Below are positions 1 through 11,989 of a stretch of DNA of 64,000 nucleotides, in pieces; positions within the stretch are counted from its first letter, which is position 1, and every line of letters starts with the position of its first letter. Below the pieces are notes generated by a model. It saw only the letters and a program-made list of their open reading frames with translations. It was not told the origin of the DNA and did no database searches. The position numbers and the translations under genes were made by a program. The DNA is from Agrocybe praecox (Eukaryota > Basidiomycota > Agaricomycetes > Agaricales > Agrocybaceae): the NCBI GenBank assembly GCA_964017145.1, contig OZ024841.1, positions 186,001 to 250,000 of the forward strand, written 5' to 3'.

Positions 1-699
1 TTCCACATTTTAGGACATATAGACAGAAAGGTGCCAGTATTTATTGCGTAAGTGCTTCCGCAGTCATATCTAGATTTAAGGATATTGTAGGGACCTTTTA
101 TAATGCAGACGTAGTTACTCGTTTGGAGCGGGATTGGGACATTCGATGACATGTGCGAGCCCATATTCGGCTATCCTCATCAAGCAGGGATACCGTGCGA
201 CTGTTCGCTGGATCCAGAGAGAGGGGGTGGGCCTGAGCTTTATAAGATTAGCATTGACATTTTCGTCAGAAGCGAAGAATTGCACACCTGTGTCGGAAAC
301 TAGGTTGTCTTGACGGGATTGGACTCTGAGATAGATAGGCAGCCGACTAGAGGTTCGCAGAGAAGTAAAAGAATGGGAGAAAAGCAACCGATTTTTCATG
401 AACGGCTTTGGTTGTTTGGGCGGGATGGGCTGTACGGAGTGGGCGGGATGGGATATTTGGGATGTGCGATGCGACCGGGATGAAGGAGCGTTAGTGCCGA
501 GGAATGTATGCCTACAAAAATGAAGCAAATAACCTGTATATGTGGCGGAATGGAATCTGCGTACATACCTACTGGCGCTAATGGACATCAGAAGTGCTGG
601 AAGTTGGAACAGCGTCACAACCCGGCGCATAGTAGCTCTTCCCTGAGGAGCCACACCAATTGAGAACCAGTGAAACGAGCGTTATGAGATCACATTATT
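1..699 (-). repeat. Inverted copy (copy C) of the left-end repeat family
   Basis: Read on the minus strand, this segment matches 965 to about 1900 on the plus strand. The arms are closest near the centre: the end at 694-699 pairs with 965-970, and the shared sequence includes the stretch around GTGAAACGAGCGTTATGA. Similarity then continues outward, more weakly, through a shared coding-like segment (minus 180-370 against plus 1600-1740). The copy runs off the window start, so its full length is unknown. With copy A it forms a large inverted repeat around the non-palindromic centre 700-964. Similarity was judged by eye. Confidence 0.8.
115..654 (-). pseudogene. Coding remnant in repeat copy C, unknown family
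   Basis: An open frame with no ATG start at its 5' edge runs through the inverted repeat copy. Its second half reads SRQDNLVSDTGVQFFASDEN and continues with a short RPTP-containing stretch. Copy A carries the related string FRQDSLVYDAGVHFFVS in the corresponding place. Keeping amino-acid similarity while DNA has diverged suggests both derive from a once-translated gene. I do not recognise the family. The frame ends in a stop at 115-117 near the window edge, and nothing shows that it is still expressed. It could be a live exon of a gene that begins in the 700-964 centre. Confidence 0.35.
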
Positions 700-2340
700 G
701 GATTTTTCTATGTCAAGGGAAAGAAAGAGTGTGAATATCGAACGTTCTCAGAGTTGGCCAGTCGAGGTTTAGGGGAGGGAAAAGCCGGTCACGTGTTTAT
801 TCCGGTACTTGTGTGGCAACCGGGATTCCTAACAACTTTCCCTCTTTCTTTCGAATTCATACATCCTCCTGCATAATCTTGTTGTCCCGTTAATCGAAGT
901 CTTACCAGGAAGTGGTACCTATCTGCGATTTGTTACCCCCGTGTCGTATCGAAAAGAAAAGGACAATAATGTGATATCATAACGCTCGTTTCACTGGTTC
1001 TCAATTGGTGTGGCTCCTCAGGGAAGAGCTACTAGGCGCCGGGTTGTGACGCTGTTCCAACTTCCGGCACTTCTGATGTCCATTGGCGCCAGTAGGTATG
1101 TACGCAGATTCCATTCCGCCACATATACAGCTGATTTACTCCATTCTTCCAGGCATGCTTCATCCCGGTTTCATCACACATCCCGAATATTCCATCCCGA
1201 GCACTCCGTACAGCCCATCCCGACCGGCGACCAGATAACCCAAGCCGTACATGAAGTGCGTGCCTTATCTCAAATTTGATTCCTTGCAAATCAGAAAGAC
1301 CGGCAGGCGTCGTCGTCTGTGCCGTCGAACTTGACCTCTGCGTCTAGTGATCTCAAAACTTTCGGTATCAAGCTCATGTTTTTTGTTTCCTTAATTAGCA
1401 ATATCTGGAAATTCCATTTCTGGCTATATATTTGACTGTTATAGTCCGTTTATTGACTGCTGCGCCTGGTGCTGATTCGGGAAAATCTTGCCCCAGATCC
1501 CAAAGGAATGCAGGTTGACCTTTCACCACCGATCGCAGGCCAAAATCCTTCCTGATATCCACCTTTTGTTGCTATATGAAACTCTAGTCGGCTATCCATC
1601 TATCTCGGAACCCAATTCCGTCAAGACAGCCTAGTTTACGACGCAGGTGTGCACTTTTTCGTTTCTTACCCAAACGTCGATGCTAATCCTGTAAAGCCCA
1701 GGCCAACCCCTCTCTCTGTGTCTTTTTAACAGTTGCTCGATATGACTACTTCTGACTATGGGCTCTCGTCCATTATTGCAAGCCTGGACCCCAGCACTCT
1801 CGCAAGGCTTCAGTCATCTTGCATGCCCCATTTGTCTCATTTTCTTTCCTTTATCTTTCACAATGCGAACCCTCTCACTCTGCTCGAACACGTCGACGAA
1901 CCGAATTAAAACATGTCCGACAGGCTATGAGCAAGCTCCCTGGCCCGTGATGCGTATTCGCGATTTTGGTCGTATACCCTCCAACCCATTTATCGGTTGC
2001 GGGGCATATGATTCATTGTAACACCGTGACACTCAGTACTCCAAATGCGATAGCAATTGATCAAGGTCGTTTCACCTCTTCCACTTTTCGCTGCATGTGC
2101 AGTGGTATCCCCGGATACTTTTCATCCACTTTCTCGGACACCATTGGATTCACGGGTACTCATCGTCGCCCATCTTTGCGAAGAGGTCGGTTTGTCGGAC
2201 CCGTGACTGTTACTATTGGAATATGGTCACGCTGTTGCCAGGCTAGGCTCGAATCAAAACCCATACCACACTATCCTTTCCTTTCCACCTGATGGGCGGA
2301 AACAAGGACGCCACTGAGGACGTCAGTAATATTTACTGTA
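539..2340 (+). repeat. Long direct repeat, copy A
   Basis: Matches 12,097-13,895 at a constant offset of 11,558. From about 539 to 1996 I find no mismatch between the two copies. From 1997 on differences appear every 10-20 bases, and B has a 3-bp deletion near 2245. Similarity fades out around 2340. Copy A contains the right arm of the inverted repeat, an expressed-looking exon fragment and no recognisable transposase. The sharp switch from identical to diverged is the notable point. Confidence 0.9.
1601..1909 (+). pseudogene. Gene fragment in repeat copy A, unknown family
   Basis: Two short coding-like stretches sit side by side. 1601-1729 reads FRQDSLVYDAGVHFFVS and ends at a stop beside a TTTTTAACAG acceptor-like site. 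It is followed by an ATG at 1742 that opens a 55-codon frame beginning MTTSDYGLSSIIASLDPS and ending at 1907-1909. Related residues occur in the inverted copy C, so the reading frames are old. An identical version lies in copy B (13,159-13,467). The stretches are too short to place in a family; they may be exons of a small spliced gene or a degenerated one. Confidence 0.35.
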
Positions 2341-2991
2341 TGTTTTTGTGAAGATGTACTGTCTCCTTCCAATCGTGAACCTTGATAGACCACCAACAAT
2401 GTCACTAAAAAGGACGTTGACTGACATCCCCTTACCTTCTTTGTATTGAGGTTACTGTTATACACGCCCCGCCGTACACAAAGCCTTATTTATCATGCAC
2501 ACCTGGTAGTATGCAGGGACGATCACTCCCTCCTGATTATGCAACCTATCGGATTCGTAAGACACTTTGCGCAGGTGTCAAGGAGGTTTTCCAATTAACT
2601 CACCTATACATATCCCGATAATCTTCATTCAAAATGTTTCGATTTGACTTAGATCTGAGCGTCAGCAATAATCGACATATTCCGAAAAGTGGATCGGGAG
2701 TGGTGCGTTTACTTAATGGACCTACTCCATTTAAATGCATAGAATTTTCTTCGCAGTTGGAGTCTTCATTTTTCCGCCGTGCCGTTTTCTCCAAAGTCTT
2801 CAGGGTTTTTTCTGGTGTTGGGGACAATCTAGGATACTTAAGTTCAAGAAAGCCAACGAATGAGCTACGTTTTTTCGCGTTCAGGCCAACGGCCTGCCTG
2901 CAAGTGAGCTATTGTGTTTTTCCCCATATGGATGGGCACCACGGCACACCGTCTAATCTGTTCTTTGTTCTTATTACAACAGTCACGACCA

Positions 2992-4243
2992 TGCCTAAAG
3001 CTCCTAGCCTTACCCCGTTATCGCGCAGCGAAAAACACATCACTAGATGCAATCGGTGCCCAGGCAATCCCCTACGACTTCAGTGCAAACACACCGCCAA
3101 GGGTCGAGAGTTCCTAACCGCTGCTGCTGCTGAAGGAATTACAGACAAAACAAAGGTCTGTTGGCCTTGTGCGGTCCTAACGAAATCTGATATCCGAATC
3201 AACCACAGATTTCACCGCAGCATCGAGCTGCACGGAAATGCTATAAGTGCACAGGCCTTCCTCTAAAATCTTATTGTATACACGGGAAGGGTGATTTGTT
3301 GAAGGTACGTAGCAATCCCTGCGCTGGCAAAATTTAGCCAATTAACATTACGAATGTAGTCATTTTCGGCTGCAGAGAGCACATTTGCCAACTCTTCGAA
3401 TTTTCACCTATCTTCGTTTGCAGGCAGTAACGACCCCTTGGGGACATCCATTCACAACGGTCGAAATATCGTATCTCATCTAGGTGGGGCAAGTTCCCCT
3501 GCTAATAATTCATCAGACCTCCATGCAAAAGACCGTGCGAACGCGCCCGCCCCACTAGCCAGCGAGAACTTACTCACGTTGGCTAATAGCGACTACAACG
3601 CCTCGCCGTCATCCACTTTCACCGATGTCCAAGAGGCCGAACCCTGTCTGGCATATGGAAAGTCTGTGCCTGATTCCCCTCTCGTTCGTTCAAAGAAATG
3701 TCCACCAGCACATTTGTTCAAGGGAAACACGGTGTCTTCGCCTTCTTCTCCTGAGAGTTCCGCTTCCTTTGTCTGTGACAAATTCAGCCCTGCATCATCC
3801 CCCGTTTGGCCAATTGGGCCTTTTAATTCTCCGAGAGCAACTAAGCGCAACCCGATCCATGGGCACGTTTCTGGTGCAAAGCGTGGTAATCAACCTCACA
3901 GTAAGTATCGCTCGTAGATTTTCTTGGTGCCATCGCTGATTCATTCATAATAGGAGTCATCCGCACCCGCAAACTGGGAAACTTGATCGAGGAGCCGAAA
4001 AAATCTTCGCAACGATTTTTGCGCTTGATCAACAACATATTACAGAAGGTTGGGTCCCTGCCGAGATATAATTTCTTTTTGGTACTCATTTAGAATTCTC
4101 AGTGCGAAGATTTGTCTAAAGAAACGGGTGCATGGCTTTTCCTCAGTGCCCAGCATACCTCTGCTCGCGGCTCAGCCATATCCTTTGCTTCGTCGAGGTT
4201 GCGTTTGGAAGCCCCTGACACCGCCGGAAGGATGGCCAGATGA
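2992..4243 (+). CDS. Cysteine-rich protein with CxxC clusters, spliced, unknown function
   Basis: The model starts at the ATG at 2992. Exon 1 reads CNRCPGNPLRLQCKH, then VCWPCA. After a 47-nt intron (3174-3220) the frame continues HRAARKCYKCTGLPLKSYC, repeating the C-x2-C...C spacing, so a zinc-binding pair is likely. A second intron runs from about 3305-3312 to 3423, with the donor uncertain. A Ser/Pro-rich exon follows to 3900. Introns 3901-3953 and 4049-4093 then join in frame to a C-terminal exon with ETGAWLFLSAQHTSARGS, ending TGA at 4241-4243. Low-complexity middle plus conserved ends suggests a basidiomycete-specific regulatory or nucleic-acid-binding protein. I do not recognise a named family. 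Confidence 0.55.
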
Positions 4244-6100
4244 GCTTGTCGATAATTCGCACATGTCTGGCTGTATTTTAGCTCATATGAAAAATTTAGA
4301 TGGAATAAAGATGTCTTTTTCTGTGAAGCAAGAGCCTGTTAGAATGTGCTCATCTGTTCACAAACTCTGTTTTTATCAAAAGAGACCTAAAAACCTTATT
4401 TTCGGTATTATAACTTTTTTTAAGGATAGCCGAAAATTTTCAAAATTTCGCTGGTGTGAATCTTTTCATTATGTCCTATTCTTCATCTATCAAGACTTTC
4501 TGAGCCTTTTCTACACTTGTGTCCACTACTATAACGAGAGAGAGACAATGAGTCGCAAGCCACAACGAGAGTTGGAACGTTGGCCATTTGCCAAGGATCA
4601 TACATTGTGATGACAGTGTGGCTCAAGTGTGCGTTGTATTACTTATGCGGATGTCTGCGCTCATAAACGACTTGAGATTTTCCTGATTTCTGCGAAACTG
4701 TGTTAAACTTTCTCTATATACTTAGCGTACAAATACTAGTAGTAGTGGGGCAGTCAAGTTTAGGGTAGGTAATTGTAAGTCACATGAATCATCAGCCCGC
4801 TTGCGGGGTTCGTGACAATCTTCACTCTTTCTTTCAGACATCCACGTTCTCGGTACGTACAAAGGGCGGTTTATCACATACGACTGAAAATTGGTTTTAT
4901 GTATGTAAAGATGCTAGTTTGTAACTGCAAATGTATTAGTACATCAATTCATATGGCGAAGGTCGTCTTCAGCACGTCACCGTGTTAAATTTACCAGGTC
5001 AGAGTATATTCAGATGACGACGGAGGGAGAGCTAACATCCCAACACTAGATTTGAGAGCATGTTCCGAACAAGTATCTCTACGCAAAGGAGGCTCATAGG
5101 CCACGATCAGGATCCATTCTGTGCCCGATATATTCGACCGAATAACACTCGGTATTTGCAGTATGAATGGCAGGTAGACGAACTGGTGGATCTTCGCTCC
5201 ACAGAGCCTTCGTTTTTCAAGAATCTTGAGAGCCTGAACGGCTTACGCAACGTAGTATTTGCGATATTATGACTAACATGGGAATCCTTTTGCTTTGGTA
5301 GCTTCCTCTGCGGATTGCTACAATAACCGGTCGTTCTCGTGGTTTACCCAAGTAGAAAAGACTATCAAAATATGACTCGTCATTTTTTCAAACGTGAGGC
5401 CAACTCACCAGTGAAACGATATTCTCTGAGCACTCCAAACCAGGCGCCATCATTGGCATGTATAAGGAAGCATTCGTCCATGTCGCGTTCTCTGATTTCA
5501 ACTAACTATTATTTCCGATAGGTACAAGGGCGCTCTCGATCAAAGATCAAGATCAAGACTTTGATTTTGCGCCGTGGAAGTGATTACACGAGGCTTTGAT
5601 TCAAGTCGTGAATTCAAATGCAAAATCTAAAGTCGCTCCAACAAGGCTGACAAATTTGCTAACGAATTCTTACCAAATTCACGGTTTCACTGCATGGGCT
5701 TCTGAAATGGAATGGTGGCCCAGTCTTCGATTTTTCTTTGTTGTCTTTGTACAGCTGTAAAGGCTCTTGAATCTACAAAAGCAGGAACAATTACAGTTAA
5801 TATCTGGGATTTTTATAGTTGCGCTTGAACAGATAGACGATTCCAAGGTTTACCGATACTATAGGCAGAGTCACGGCGGTTGAAAATTTGCTCTCCCACC
5901 GTTGCCGAATTTGTAGCTAGTCTGTTATTGCGGCTCTCCACCCCACCTTCTAAGTCATGACTCATGGGGTGCCAAAGTGAAACAAAGGACAACAAAATGG
6001 CGTAAGTCCCAGCCAAACGATATTCGGCTAACTAGCACGTTGTACACATTCGTTTTCGGTGTAAAGCGCCTCCAGCTGAGCTTATCTGTATCTGTCAAAG
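4244..6100. other. Spacer without a supportable gene
   Basis: Only short overlapping frames occur here. Some fragments near 5000-5270 look weakly coding, but no chain of splice sites joins them. No tRNA or strong repeat was seen. Confidence 0.5.
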
Positions 6101-8010
6101 ATGGATGACCAACTGCCTTCTCTCTCAAACTTTCGGAAGAAGATAGCCTTTCTGGAAGATAGTATCTGTTACGCTATCAACGAAAAAAATATCGCCAACA
6201 CTCTACCCCAGTTGCACTCCAAATTGGTATGTTCGCCTTTTCATGTTTGCCTAGGTTAATGCACCAAATTTAATTTCCTGAAAGTTTGATGTTTCCATCA
6301 GGGAGTCAGTGGACGAATTCAAAGTCGAGTTCAGAAAACCTCACCTCATCTGGAACATAATCAAGCTCTACTGCACTTCCCCGAAAGACCTCCAGAAGGA
6401 CATGGAAAATCTCTTACAAAACTACATGAATCACTACCACGGAGGTGCTTCCGTGGATGAAATCAAGATGGATGATATTCCTATACTTGAAAGATCCAGA
6501 CGCACCAGAAAAGAAGATGTCAAATCGCATGGAACAGAACAACTGTGCCACCTATCATCCCATCCTCCTCCTGTTGCTACTCAGCCAGAAAGGACGGAAC
6601 ATGAATGCCCCGAAGAAACATCCATCGATCATTCTTCAACCTCCTCCTTCATCACAACTGCGCAAAACAGCGCGACGAGCAGCAGGATTGTCTATGACAA
6701 GGTCAAATCGTCAGAGAAAGAAGCTCCTGAAGCTCGGGCGTTCAAGGCACTTTGCGACTCGCAGGTTACAAGGGGCAAACGACCCACTACGGCTTCAGCT
6801 ACAGATTCGTTGCTCATCCCTTCTCCCAAGGAGTGCAACCAATGCTTGATTAAAGGGTCCGTTTGCTACTTAACAGAGCAACAGCAAATACGCGGAGCTT
6901 CTGTAGCTTGTTCGACCTGCAAAAAGAAGAAGCAACGGTGTGATTGGGGAGGCGCCCCTCCTCCTATTCCGGAGGTTTTGATTAAAAAACCACGAAGCAA
7001 AAAAAGGAAGCTTAACGACCAGCCTGGCTTATTGGAAGAACGACCAGATAGAGGTACGTCGTATCTGATTTCTACATTCTAGTAATGACGACGCCCTAGA
7101 AGAGCCATCGGAAGATCCAGCGAGTGGTTGGCAAGCTGCTCCTGAGTCCGTTGCAGAACGTTCGACGAGTGCGCAGGCCAAGGGGAAATCAAGGGACTTC
7201 TCTGGCAGCGAGGCATATAATGTCGAGCAACAGCTGCAGCGCCACATACAGCTGGTTGGCGATTTAGAGCGACGCATAACTGCTCTGGAGAGCGTGGTTC
7301 ATCAACAAAAGCTCAACGAGAACGCCATAGGATCCGAGGCCGCGAAGAACTACACAACGCAAATGGATGAGGGCGGATATAGGTCCTGCGACTCGGGGTC
7401 CGCAATAAAGTTCAACGCCATTCAACGTGGGCAGAGCACTTCAGCCGTGAACCATTTCTTGGCGACAGGATCAGTAGAGCCCTATGGCCCAGAAAGACAT
7501 ATTCACCATCGCACGAAATCATCTATTAACAATCAACTTCCACAAGTGAGATCTCCTCATTCAACAGGCTTTACACATGCTATCTCCGGACGAGACGACT
7601 TTCTACAACACGAACATCCAAGTCACTTATATACATCTGTGCCGACATATCAGACACAGGGTATATCTGGAGGTTTTCGCGGACATTCAAGCGCTTTGCC
7701 AGGATCAGCAGATCGTTCTATGTTATTCAACGTCCATTCTCCGAGATTCACAAACACGCCAATACAATCTGCCGTATTGCAAGACTCGGGAAGGGCGGCG
7801 AATATTCCGGAGGGAGCAGAGCCACATGATCGTCGCTCGATATTCGTACAACAAGACCAGCCTGCGCGTCTATATTCTCCGATGACGCCCAGTATAGTCG
7901 TTACCCATTCTACCCAACTGCTGGCCGGCGACGGTCTACATACTACCGTTCCTCAGTCAAACGCCCTTGATTTATCAAGGCTTAACGTCAATGAATGGGG
8001 TACTGGCTAA
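6101..8010 (+). CDS. Zn-cluster protein with coiled coil, putative fungal regulator
   Basis: ATG at 6101 opens a 42-codon first exon with donor GTATGT at 6227. The long second exon, in frame from about 6306, continues to the donor GTACGT at 7054. The 46-nt intron 7054-7099 joins cleanly to the last exon, which ends TAA at 8008-8010. Exon 2 is Ser/Thr-rich and ends in the cluster CNQC...GSVC...ACSTCKKKKQRC-DW, a two-half C-x2-C-x6-C layout followed by a basic KKPRSKKRK stretch (nuclear-localisation-like). Exon 3 opens with a heptad-like helix (VEQQLQRHIQLVGDLERRI) and then a His/Ser/Gln-rich tail. Cluster, basic patch and coiled coil fit a DNA-binding dimer, but target and name are unknown. 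The first acceptor is uncertain: the nearest AG (6301) would shift the frame, whereas 6305 keeps it. Confidence 0.65.
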
Positions 8011-8730
8011 CCTTCTTGTCCCTGAAATGAGTTGTTAGGTCGTTCACTACAGCAACAATTGTACCATATCAATCAGTTCGTCTGCCATGCTGTGAGTGCT
8101 CATCCTTATCAGGTACATCCGATTGTTCTAGATATCGTCTCTTCTTCGCCTCAACCTGATGTTTCTTTCTATTTCAATTTCTCTATACGTTGCTTAGTCC
8201 CTACACCCTTCCCATATGTTTATATAAACTGGAAAATTCAAGTAATAAATCCCTGGGAATTTCATTCGAGTGATATGAGCTTTATTAGTTACTAGATTGA
8301 CTCAGAATGGCATGTTCCATTCGCCCGCCTCGTCTCGTTCACACGAAGCTGTAATAGTAGCAGTCGTGGAAATCTATTCGATTGATATCGATATCTAAAC
8401 AGTATATTTTGCGCCCGTAGGCGGCAGTTTGACCATGGCACTAAGTACGATAAAAAGACGACGACCTTGTTGCTTTTTAATAGGAGTGAGTGAGCAAATG
8501 GTTAAGGTGAAAACGTTGTTTTAAGTCTGGGAAACAAAGGGGAGAATGGACGGTAGAAAGCCGGTTCATAAAAACGAAATAGAAAATTATAAGGGAGAGA
8601 ACTTTGCTTTGCAGCAAGGAATAGGAGTACTAGTTTTATAAACGAATTCCTGTGATCTCCCGTCCCGTCAACAAGGGTCACTCATAGAAAAAATAAAAAC
8701 GCCAAATTTGGAGTGCTGTCCTATTCCGAT
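8011..8730. other. Intergenic spacer between convergent genes
   Basis: Lies between the 3' ends of the plus-strand Zn-cluster gene and the minus-strand Ulp1-like gene. It is AT-rich, with no frame or repeat worth calling. Confidence 0.5.
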
Positions 8731-10740
8731 TCAGGTAGTGGTTGTCTCTACCGTATCGTCAGAGAAGACATCATCCTCCAGGCGACCTGACGTTGGAGGG
8801 TCTTGAAATATTTTCGCCACCGCAGATAATGTACGGATACACATTTTGATCATTTCTCGCAAGTTAAATATTGCACTGGTGTCCCATATGCTAGACGTGT
8901 TCTGCGACTGAGATAGTTTGATAGCGTTACCAATCTGGACCATTGACGCTAAGAAAGTAACATACCAATATCTTTGCACAACACTGTTCGGGATTGGTCA
9001 TGAATAGCTTGGCGAATTGGAGGAGATAGATGCCACAGTCAAACGTGTTTGTCTGCTCAGGTACCTTGTAGCAAGATATATGTGAGGGACTGCTTCAAGT
9101 ACCAGATGAAAACCATACAGATACTGTCACCCATACAGGAGGAAGGGCTGTTGCCAACTTTTTCTTATACTTAGCTTCCATCTTCAAATAGCTCGCGAGC
9201 TTGTGAAATGTTTCACCGTGCTTGAAGCCCAGAGAATCAAGAATGAAGATGTGTGTCCTGTCATTACACAATAAGTGGCTTCAGAAACAGTACGCTGGAG
9301 TTAAGTTCAACCCACGTTTGGTGGGGATCCTCAGGATCTGGAGGAGTCGCAACACCGTTTCCTATTTGTGGTCTCGCAGGGCATGACACATGAGCTGGCA
9401 TAGATATGATAGCAAGATACCAGTGGTTACTGCTTATCAGTGTTAGAAACATCGTCAACCATGGTTCGTACGGACAATTTACGAACACTTCATGGATTGG
9501 GAAAAATAAATATCTCTTCTTGAAAATATCGACTTTGTTCGTCCATTTTTGCACGCCTTTGTACGCAGACTCAAAGCTGATGGTGCATTAGCAAGCAGAA
9601 TTTTGGTGTATCTTGAATACCGACTTTTCCTTTTCTTTCAGTTTCTTGTAGAAGAAAGTACTGAATATATGAACATCTCCTTTGAAAGCTGGGTTGCAGG
9701 ATGAAAGCTCTTCAAGCCAAAGTCTGCCAAAAAGATGTAAACGGTGAATTCGCATACTAGAATACAAATACGAACGTCAGACCAAACTGGATGAGTGTAT
9801 CGTTAAGGTATTCTCCTGGTTCTAAGCGAAGAATATCCCTATTTGTTATGCTAATGGATCCCGGTGATTGCAAAGGGTAGACTAGGATGCTAGGGTTGGA
9901 TTAGGGTTTGTGTCCAGAGTCGGTAAATGTCCTTGACATACACTTCATCAACATCGGAGGGATCACCAAGTGGGCACTGGACATGGCTACTCGACAGGTT
10001 TATATATTTCATGAACCGTAGGTTGGGGTAGCTCACCTGAGGGCCGACGCTGGAAGTCGGTCCAGACGTTCCAACACGCGTGTGTATTTGTGGGCATTCC
10101 ATTCATGATGTCCAACGTCAAACTTAATCAACAACTGGTCATGAGGCTGGACCCGAGAGCTGAGCATCATCGTAGGGATACCTTGAGAGTACTGGTGATA
10201 TCAGCAAAATAAATGAACATAAAGGGAATTACAGACTTCCAACGCCTGGCAAAAAACAGAAGACATAGACTCAGTCCAAACTTCACAGCCACCGGCTTTG
10301 AGCACCAAAGTATCAGACAACCAGAGTAATTGAAGTTCCTGCCCTGGAGACTCCGGATAGTGGCGACGATTTAGATGCACTTCTTCAAGAGGCAAGGAGT
10401 CATTGGGGACTTGAGAAAATATGTACGAGTGCCTGCCTGGAGCTGGGAGCTATGAAGAAAAGTGTTCTTTGAGTAGAGTAGAGTTTTATAACGCCAAAGA
10501 ACCTGCAACTTGAAAGGCGATAGGTTACTTACATGCACCGTCTCGGTTTGCGTTTTGCCATTCGATTGTTTCCGGAGGAATCTTGAATCGACGTCGGCAA
10601 GAGCTTGGATTAATCTTTGGCCTAGAGAATATTTTGGTAAATGCGTAATTGACAGGGACACCACTGCCTACGAGTTCCGGAAACGCTTTCAAACATAATA
10701 CAGCAAAAAAGAAAAGAACGCTGCATGGAAGAATTAGAAC
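8731..10740 (-). CDS. Ulp1/SENP-like SUMO-specific cysteine protease (peptidase family C48)
   Basis: A multi-exon minus-strand gene. The protease core reads, in order, LRLEPGEYLNDTLIQFG; LEELSSCNPAFKGDVHIFST; FESAYKGVQKWTNKVDIFKK; NHWYLAIISMPAH; THIFILDSLG; and PEQTNTFDCGIYLLQFA. This gives the family's catalytic set: His codon 9423-9425, Asp 9236-9238, Gln 9053-9055 and Cys 9035-9037. Such enzymes mature SUMO precursors and remove SUMO from targets, usually at nuclear pores or in the nucleus. An apparent stop before the core disappears when a 52-nt intron with donor GTATGT (about 9910-9960) is removed. The junction just before THIFILDSLG is unresolved. An upstream region (minus 10,100-10,740) carries a further non-catalytic part; the true start was not found. 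The 3' end is TGA at 8731-8733. Key residues are all present, so it is probably functional. Confidence 0.85.
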
Positions 10741-11989
10741 CTGTGAAGATCACATGCATGGCGTACTATGTATTATATCATTATTGTTACTATATTACTA
10801 AGCAAACGTAGTTTTTTGTGTACATTTATTCGGTTTCTATTCCTATTGCCCTCCGGGCTGTGCCTCGACATTCGCTTGGGCCCTCCTTCCATGAAATTAT
10901 GGACCGGAATAATCTGGTCGTTTGTCTTTCCTCATCTTCCAATTTTCCCGGTTGAAACCTTTATAAATTTTTAGGAAGGTGTCATGTCATACCCCAGTGC
11001 CGAAGCGGAGTGAGACCAGAACTTGTTATATATTACAAGGCATGCGCCTCGCTTCGCTCCGGCACCAAAAATAAAGAAAGGTAGAGATGACACTGAAGCT
11101 TGATAATATCTGGAAAGTAGTTCCAAATTTGGTGAGGTAAAATGGGGAGATGGAGGATAAAGGATGGAATATGGCGAGAGCAATAAAAATACGTCATTAA
11201 AATGAGAAAATGAGTGAAAAGAACAATAAGATTTACCAAAAGAGGTGCGAAAACAAACAGGTACATACGAAGGGCCTGCGCATCTGCTTAATAGTATAGT
11301 AATTATTACTATTAAGGAGATTCTTTTTTTTTTGAGTACATTTTTATGGAATTCTGAATAGAAGGTCGTCAGACCTTACTGCTTATGTATTCCATTTCGC
11401 AAGATCGCCTTTTCTTCTCTCCTTATCCAATGTCTTTGTCAATACCCCTTTTCTCCTTCCTAAAAACGGCCTTGCCACTCAACATCTGGAGGTGGAGGAA
11501 TAAAATGACACCTAGTGCAAGTATTGCTTCAAACGTAAAATGGGCAGGGCGCTAGGGAGAGAAAAGAATTAATGGGTAAAGACGAAAGAAAGAAAAATAA
11601 TAATGTTCTTTTCAAATTTATGATTAATGCTGTGAGGGAGAACCTTACTTGGTAGCAAGGCAACTGGAACAACTGGCTATTAAACTCGAGGCTTCACTCG
11701 TCTTTCAACCTCCCGATTCAAGCCTGCTTTGTAAAATTCTGGACGCGTACCACGTAATACCCCAATTACGAAGCAGAGCGAGTCGGCAACATGTGATTAA
11801 AGAGTTATGCAACCTGTCCTCAAAGATATGATCTGTGCGGCTGAACCAGCAACGCCTCGTGAAAGAATTAGACATTTTATCTGCGACGGGATAGAAAATT
11901 AGCTGTTAGTACTATGTGTGTTTTAAATTGAAGACCAAATTGGACCATGACTTCTTGTGAAAGGGAAGAGTGACCAAAAAAGGCACTGC
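10741..11989. other. Gene-free spacer with a short hairpin
   Basis: Mostly AT-rich. 10,997-11,014 and 11,048-11,065 form an imperfect inverted repeat (GTGCCGAAGCGGAGTGAG against its near complement). A related string, ACCCCAATTACGAAGCAGAG, recurs near 11,760. No coding chain is visible, although 5' exons of the Ulp1-like gene could hide here. Confidence 0.45.

Noticed and set aside
9870..9960. Frameshift or nonsense break in the Ulp1-like gene
   Set aside because: Removing a 52-nt intron with donor GTATGT and acceptor CCTAG joins DPSDVDEV to ILVYPLQSPGSISITN in frame.
10768..11266. Hydrophobic frames on both strands upstream of Ulp1
   Set aside because: They arise from T-rich sequence with no splice signals or similarity to the gene next door.
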